Shown here: piece after piece, positions 5,743 through 8,876 of the stretch
How the letters are laid out: the number at the start of each line of letters is the position of its first letter
How positions within the stretch are numbered: the first letter of the stretch is position 1
NCBI GenBank assembly: GCA_002771355.1
Contig: PCSU01000088.1
Span: 5,413 to 14,288, forward strand
Length of the DNA: 8,876 nucleotides
Direction: 5' to 3'
From: a candidate division WWE3 bacterium CG22_combo_CG10-13_8_21_14_all_39_12
GTDB lineage: Bacteria; Patescibacteriota; 4484-211; GCA-002791395
The notes under the pieces: generated by a model
The model's database searches: none
Told to the model about the DNA's origin: nothing
The model's input: the letters and a program-made list of their open reading frames with translations, nothing else
Position numbers and translations under genes: made by a program

Positions 5743-6570
5743 ATGAACGAGGACAAAAGAGAACAACTACGTCAGATAACTCAAACGGCATATCACGCCT
5801 ACTATTCTCGAATTAATGCTAGGCAACCAATTATCAACACATATAACAAACTTCTAACGGAATATGAAAAAATTTCACCGGTTACCATTACATATGAATC
5901 ACCCCACACCCAAGAAACATTGCAAACATACCCACACTTTCTATTAGTAGCAAACCACTTGCCCACTCCCCATCTAGTCGACATAAGAGACAATCAATTC
6001 CTTGACGAACTTGGACTTTACCCAAACATGAGAATCCACGCATGGTATGACCCCAACGAATTTAGATACTATCCATTGGTAAAAGTTATTCCAACCAATT
6101 ACTCACACCATGTAATAACAGGAACAAAACCAGATTTATTGGGGAAAATTGCAGCCCTTAGAAACGATATTCAAGTGCCTCCTGAACCTTCATCTGGACG
6201 TACTCCTTATGTCATTGAGGAGATGAGGAAATATATTGAAACCACCGATAAGAGCGCATTCTTAATCTTTCCAGAAGGCCGAGATACAGAGGGGTTCTTA
6301 GATCAATACCACTACTACATGTTTGACTTACGAAAAGGATTTGCCGTCATTGCAAAAGAACTTGAACTCCCTATACTCCCCGTATCTGTCGCATTTGACC
6401 CAGAAAAATTCAAACACCACCTTTTTGTTCACAATATAATTACACCTGCCCAAGTTAATGCCACGACTATTGAAAATTTAGTTTCACAACTTAAAAACTC
6501 GTTCACAACTGGAATCCCCACTGCACTGCCAAAAGTAGATGTTACGTGGATTTCAGAACAGTATCAATAA
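5743..6570 (+). CDS. PlsC-like acyltransferase, divergent (paralogue 1)
   Basis: Probable member of the lysophospholipid/glycerophosphate acyltransferase superfamily, which transfers acyl chains to lysolipids or related acceptors at the membrane surface. It has 275 residues. Seen: L-L-V-A-N71-H72 at the position of the catalytic NHX4D block, F-P-E-G-R-D-T-E-G at 176-184 matching the FPEG acceptor-binding block, K-G-F-A-V-I-A at 198-204, and L-P-I-L-P-V-S-V-A-F-D-P at 209-220 matching the downstream proline block. The aspartate expected five residues after H72 is absent: residue 77 is His, and the nearest acids are D80 and D83. I see no signal peptide or membrane helix, so it would be cytoplasmic or peripheral. 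It is clearly homologous to the gene at 7280-8101. The ATG at 5743 has neither a Shine-Dalgarno sequence nor a close -10 box, and it probably depends on transcription through tRNA-Thr. The substrate is unknown. Confidence 0.75.
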   Translation: MNEDKREQLRQITQTAYHAYYSRINARQPIINTYNKLLTEYEKISPVTITYESPHTQETLQTYPHFLLVANHLPTPHLVDIRDNQFLDELGLYPNMRIHAWYDPNEFRYYPLVKVIPTNYSHHVITGTKPDLLGKIAALRNDIQVPPEPSSGRTPYVIEEMRKYIETTDKSAFLIFPEGRDTEGFLDQYHYYMFDLRKGFAVIAKELELPILPVSVAFDPEKFKHHLFVHNIITPAQVNATTIENLVSQLKNSFTTGIPTALPKVDVTWISEQYQ

Positions 6571-6571
6571 A

Positions 6572-7201
6572 CTAGGAAAATAGCAGGGGCAATACTTCAG
6601 TGAGACGATTTGCAACATATGCATGCCCCGCTTCGTTCAAGTGAATTCCGATATCTTCGTCCAAAAAATCACGAAAGCGTTCATTTTCCTTCCACTCATG
6701 CCATAGATCTAAATATGGAATATTGTGACGCGTTGCTACATCTCGTAGGGCATTAACATATTTTTCGATATCATTTACAAAGAAGAACCCATCATACTTA
6801 TCATCAGCTGTTTTATATGGATTATTTTCAACCATTGGGAAACGCAAGATGAAAAATATTTTACTTCTTCCATTAATAATCTTAATAATCTTTTCAAAAT
6901 TCTCTACAAAAGTTTCAAGAGAAACCTGTGGTTTTATATCAGGACCTCCGTCTCTAAAAGAATCATTTGCACCCATCTGAAAAACACAAACATCTGGCTG
7001 CCTATGCTCATATTCCATCGGAAACCTTTCGAGGACTTGTGTTGATATTTCACCTGGAACACCAAGATTGTATACACTTCCACCTTCGTATTCATCCTCA
7101 TACCAATTGCGAAACCTGCCCACATACCCTCCCTCTGGATCACTTTCACCATAAACAGATGATGAACCCCAAAATGCAATTTTTACAGGCTTTGTTTCCA
7201 T
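6572..7201 (-). CDS. SGNH/GDSL-family hydrolase (esterase/lipase-like)
   Basis: Probable ester hydrolase of the SGNH fold (lysophospholipase L1/thioesterase-like), 209 residues, typical for single-domain members. Block I is F-W-G12-S-S14-S-V-Y-G, with S14 as the likely nucleophile and Ser in place of the Asp of GDSL. Block II is N-L-G47-V-P-G. Block III is Q-M-G77-A-N79-D, supplying the oxyanion Asn. Block V is G-I-H187-L-N-E-A-G-H, with H187 as the catalytic base; the Asp usually three residues before it is I184, but D183 is adjacent. There is no signal peptide, so the enzyme is likely cytoplasmic. It is convergent with the first acyltransferase (stop codons one base apart) and divergent from the second. 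A -10 box lies 6 bases before the ATG, suggesting a leaderless mRNA. Flanking acyltransferases suggest it acts on acyl esters or thioesters, but the true substrate could be a sugar ester. Confidence 0.85.
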   Translation of the reverse strand: METKPVKIAFWGSSSVYGESDPEGGYVGRFRNWYEDEYEGGSVYNLGVPGEISTQVLERFPMEYEHRQPDVCVFQMGANDSFRDGGPDIKPQVSLETFVENFEKIIKIINGRSKIFFILRFPMVENNPYKTADDKYDGFFFVNDIEKYVNALRDVATRHNIPYLDLWHEWKENERFRDFLDEDIGIHLNEAGHAYVANRLTEVLPLLFS

Positions 7202-7207
7202 TGATAT

Positions 7208-7213
7208 ATTGTA
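7208..7213 (-). promoter_or_regulatory. -10 box for the SGNH hydrolase gene
   Basis: The minus strand reads TACAAT exactly 6 bases before the ATG, placing the predicted start of transcription on the A of the ATG. No -35 box or Shine-Dalgarno sequence is evident. Confidence 0.6.
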
Positions 7214-7265
7214 GCAGATTCTAAAGATTCACACTGGCATAAGGCCAAATACTTAACAAACAAGA

Positions 7266-7271
7266 TATAAT
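7266..7271 (+). promoter_or_regulatory. -10 box for the second acyltransferase gene
   Basis: Perfect TATAAT, 8 bases before the ATG at 7280, in the 78-base gap shared with the divergent hydrolase promoter. The predicted leader is 0-3 bases. No -35 match is seen at the usual spacing. Confidence 0.6.
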
Positions 7272-7279
7272 ACACACCA

Positions 7280-8101
7280 ATGTTACAAAAAAAACAACAT
7301 CACATCACAAACCTGTTCGAATCCTTTTACCTTGAGGCCTACAAATTATCTGTAAGCAATCCAGAAAAGATTAAAATATTGTACCAAAACACTCTTGCTT
7401 CCCTCTCTATCCTTATGCCGTTATCAACGACCTATTCCCCAGACTTTGATCAAACTAAAATTCCACCAAAATTTATTACCATTGCAAATCATTTTAAAAG
7501 TATTTGTATTGCAAATATTGATAATGAGAGCGTTCTTAATGCGCTTTCGATTGACAAGTCAACCTTGCCACATCATGGAATTGACCCTTCCCCCATCAGG
7601 CATTACTCGGTCATACATTCACTCAAAAAGTTTGACATCAACCATCATATAATCTCAGGGAAAATGCATGAATCTCTCGATAATATTTTTAAGCCACTGG
7701 GAAGCATTATGATTTCAGGAAGTAACTCAAAGGGAAATTATGAAACGTTAAAAATGGAATCCGAACATATAGCTTCTGGCAAAAGTAGTATCACAATGTT
7801 TCCCGAAGGGGCCAACACTGAGCGTAACCCCTTGCAAAACGAGCACCTGGTATTACCTTTTAAAACAGGTTTTGCCGTACTTGCAATAGATCTTTCTCTA
7901 CCAATTCTTCCCATATCAGTTGCCTTTGACCCACAAACCGACACCTTTAAAACATATGTTCATAGTTTTTATTATCCTAAAGATTTACAAGGACTAGAAC
8001 CACAGGTAATCGCCCAACAAATGAGGGAACTCGTTATTGATGGTATTAAAAAAGTCCACTCCAGTGCAATCCTCACATTACCTCATTTTCAAGAGAATTA
8101 G
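7280..8101 (+). CDS. PlsC-like acyltransferase, divergent (paralogue 2)
   Basis: Paralogue of the gene at 5743-6570, with 273 against 275 residues and the same motif order: I-T-I-A-N70-H71, then S-G-K at 126-128 (matching T-G-T-K in paralogue 1), F-P-E-G-A-N-T-E-R at 174-182, K-T-G-F-A-V-L-A at 195-202 and L-P-I-L-P-I-S-V-A-F-D-P at 207-218. As in paralogue 1, the HX4D aspartate is missing (residue 76 is Cys; the nearest acid is D81). Conservation of FPEG and the proline block in both copies argues that they are functional and form one subfamily. No membrane helix or signal peptide is visible. The sequence between blocks differs considerably, so the two probably handle different acyl acceptors or donors. 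It is likely monocistronic: a TATAAT box precedes the ATG by 8 bases, and the tRNA-Tyr promoter follows the stop directly. Confidence 0.72.
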   Translation: MLQKKQHHITNLFESFYLEAYKLSVSNPEKIKILYQNTLASLSILMPLSTTYSPDFDQTKIPPKFITIANHFKSICIANIDNESVLNALSIDKSTLPHHGIDPSPIRHYSVIHSLKKFDINHHIISGKMHESLDNIFKPLGSIMISGSNSKGNYETLKMESEHIASGKSSITMFPEGANTERNPLQNEHLVLPFKTGFAVLAIDLSLPILPISVAFDPQTDTFKTYVHSFYYPKDLQGLEPQVIAQQMRELVIDGIKKVHSSAILTLPHFQEN

Positions 8102-8108
8102 AGTTACA

Positions 8109-8136
8109 TTGCCACCTAGCTGAAACTTGTTATAAT
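8109..8136 (+). promoter_or_regulatory. Promoter of tRNA-Tyr
   Basis: TTGCCA (8109-8114), a 16-base spacer and a perfect TATAAT (8131-8136), 11 bases before the tRNA. The promoter begins 7 bases after the upstream gene's stop codon. Confidence 0.75.
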
Positions 8137-8147
8137 AGCCATGACAA

Positions 8148-8234
8148 CCGGAGGTCGCATAGTGGCCAATTGCACGAGGCTGTAAACCTCGCGGGAACTT
8201 CCCTACGTAGGTTCGACTCCTACCCTCCGGACCA
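8148..8234 (+). tRNA. tRNA-Tyr (anticodon GUA), class II, with C1:G72
   Basis: Acceptor CCGGAGG pairs with CCTCCGG; D-stem GCA with TGC and a loop containing GG; anticodon stem CGAGG with CCTCG and loop CTGTAAA, giving anticodon GTA. The 15-base variable region can form GGGA-ACT-TCCC, as expected of bacterial class II tRNA-Tyr. T-stem GTAGG pairs with CCTAC. The discriminator is A8231 and CCA is encoded at 8232-8234. It is odd in that the first pair is C1:G72, whereas bacterial tRNA-Tyr normally has G1:C72. Confidence 0.95.
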
Positions 8235-8260
8235 CTCATTTCGCAAGCGAAATAGTGAGT
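8234..8260. repeat. Hairpin directly after tRNA-Tyr, competing with R3
   Basis: ATTTCG (8238-8243) pairs with CGAAAT (8248-8253) around CAAG, extended by ACTC (8234-8237) with GAGT (8257-8260) across an unpaired AGT. GAGT 8257-8260 is also one foot of R3, so the two extended hairpins are mutually exclusive. There is no T-run, so it is not a standard terminator, though it may mark the tRNA 3' end. On the minus strand it follows R3 as the second hairpin of the repeat unit, comparable to the small palindrome after R1. Confidence 0.65.
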
Positions 8261-8276
8261 ATTGCTTCGCAAACTC
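8257..8276 (-). repeat. GAGT/ACTC hairpin repeat, copy R3 (inverted)
   Basis: Read on the minus strand: foot GAGT with ACTC, upper stem TTGC with GCAA, loop GAA, and one unpaired T before ACTC, the same plan as R1 and R2. R2 and R3 share TTGAGT at the start and the GAA loop; R1 and R3 share AATACTCAC at the end. Confidence 0.7.
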
Positions 8277-8415
8277 AACGAATGTCTCAACAAGAAATCT
8301 TGGCAGTTTCATTTGTAAACTACATTTGGATATGCAACAGTGAGCTAGATTCACAAACTTCACCATGTACTCTATTTATTCCTCTCTGGTAATAAAATAT
8401 CTGCGCACTTCAGGT
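8277..8415. other. Short intergenic stretch without a recognised feature
   Basis: About 140 bases between the repeat and the kinase promoter. It contains only a 36-codon open frame (8283-8393) with no -10 box, ribosome binding site or recognisable protein motif. Confidence 0.5.
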
Positions 8416-8421
8416 TATACT
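8416..8421 (+). promoter_or_regulatory. -10 box for the kinase gene
   Basis: TATACT lies exactly 6 bases before the ATG at 8428, so the predicted transcription start coincides with the start codon. No -35 or Shine-Dalgarno sequence is evident. Confidence 0.55.
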
Positions 8422-8427
8422 AACTGT

Positions 8428-8876
8428 ATGGTTATTGCATTTATTGGCCCGGCCGGCAGTGGAAAAACAACGCTTGCCTCACAGGTAGCGAAACACTTTA
8501 ACGTTCCATTCTGTGACGGGGATGACTTCTATCCCCTATCTGTCCGAAAACAAATCGAACCCGCTTCACCAAATAAAAAGAATAGTCTTCAGCTAGGTCT
8601 CATATATAAACCTTTACTCAACAAGGTCAAAACCATACTTTCTCAAGAGCCCGTCTGCATAATCACCCACTCGTTTAAAAAAAGATTGTTTCGGTATATG
8701 TTTGACAACGAATTTGGCAAAGACATGGTGTGGGTATTTGTTAAACCTAATGAGGAGTTGCATCTTGAAAAGTTATTTGCCCGCGAATGGAATGACCCAA
8801 ATAGAAGCATTCATGTTGAATCCGAACTAAAAAGCCGCTTGCAGAACCGTACAGAAAAATACTGGGCCGAGTTTGA
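8428..8876 (+). CDS. Gluconokinase-like P-loop kinase, C-terminus cut by window edge
   Basis: Small ATP-dependent kinase of the gluconokinase/shikimate kinase-like P-loop group. 149 residues are in the window and the frame is still open at base 8876. Seen: Walker A as G7-P-A-G-S-G-K13-T14 directly after the first beta strand; D30-G-D-D-F-Y-P36, matching the D-x-D-D-F-H-P substrate block of gluconokinase; T-H-S-F-K-K-R-L-F-R at 80-89, resembling the family's S-A-L-K-R-x-Y-R block; then a V-W-V-F-V-K strand and an E-K-L-F-A-R-E lid-like helix (113-120). The region after DGDDF lacks the usual gluconokinase N-x-x-K-M and R-P-W-L sequences, so the phosphate acceptor may not be gluconate. A start at 8428 places Walker A at the normal distance from the N-terminus. 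Family membership is fairly secure; the substrate is not. Confidence 0.7.
   Translation, partial: MVIAFIGPAGSGKTTLASQVAKHFNVPFCDGDDFYPLSVRKQIEPASPNKKNSLQLGLIYKPLLNKVKTILSQEPVCIITHSFKKRLFRYMFDNEFGKDMVWVFVKPNEELHLEKLFAREWNDPNRSIHVESELKSRLQNRTEKYWAEF

Noticed and set aside
5625..8234. Attachment-site duplication of tRNA-Thr or tRNA-Tyr
   Set aside because: The 3' ends of the two tRNAs do not match each other and no partial tRNA copy is seen in the window.
8078..8293. Minus-strand 71-codon frame over tRNA-Tyr
   Set aside because: It runs antisense through the tRNA gene and the repeat, and is an artefact of the absence of stops there.
8283..8393. 36-codon open frame after tRNA-Tyr
   Set aside because: No -10 box, no ribosome binding site, no motif; it is as expected by chance.

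Overview
The window is AT-rich bacterial DNA using the standard code: TGA serves as a stop for mreC and mreD and TGG encodes Trp. Compact genes, ATGA stop/start overlaps, scarce Shine-Dalgarno sequences, short or divergent versions of housekeeping proteins and apparently leaderless starts suggest a small-genome lineage such as Candidate Phyla Radiation (Patescibacteria). That placement is an inference from style, not from a phylogenetic marker.

Layout. (1) 1-2860, minus strand: the elongasome operon mreC-mreD-mrdA, joined by two ATGA overlaps; mrdA (PBP2) runs off the left edge before its KTG motif. (2) 2861-3013: a divergent promoter region. (3) 3014-4955, plus strand: mreB followed closely by fmt (methionyl-tRNA formyltransferase). 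mreB is thus split from mreCD and transcribed away from them. (4) 4956-5624: about 670 bases without a convincing protein gene. They hold a candidate structured RNA with its own promoter and a strong terminator, a second promoter, two covarying hairpin repeats and a 26-bp perfect palindrome. (5) 5625-5701: tRNA-Thr(UGU). (6) 5743-8101: two paralogous PlsC-like acyltransferase genes flanking an opposite-strand SGNH/GDSL hydrolase gene. (7) 8148-8234: tRNA-Tyr(GUA) with an unusual C1:G72 pair, followed by a third, inverted copy of the hairpin repeat. (8) 8428-8876: the start of a gluconokinase-like P-loop kinase.

How the parts fit. MreB filaments, MreC/MreD and PBP2 form the side-wall peptidoglycan machine. 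The acyltransferase-hydrolase-acyltransferase cluster, bounded by the two tRNA genes, looks like a small acyl-chain remodelling module (one enzyme removing acyl groups, two adding them), although both acyltransferases lack the usual HX4D aspartate.

The most interesting items are: a small hairpin repeat family seen three times with compensatory changes in the stem; the lipid-remodelling-like cluster of divergent enzymes; the candidate RNA at about 5112-5376; the consistent -10 box/N6/ATG arrangement that predicts leaderless mRNAs; and the archaeal-type first base pair in a bacterial-type tRNA-Tyr.
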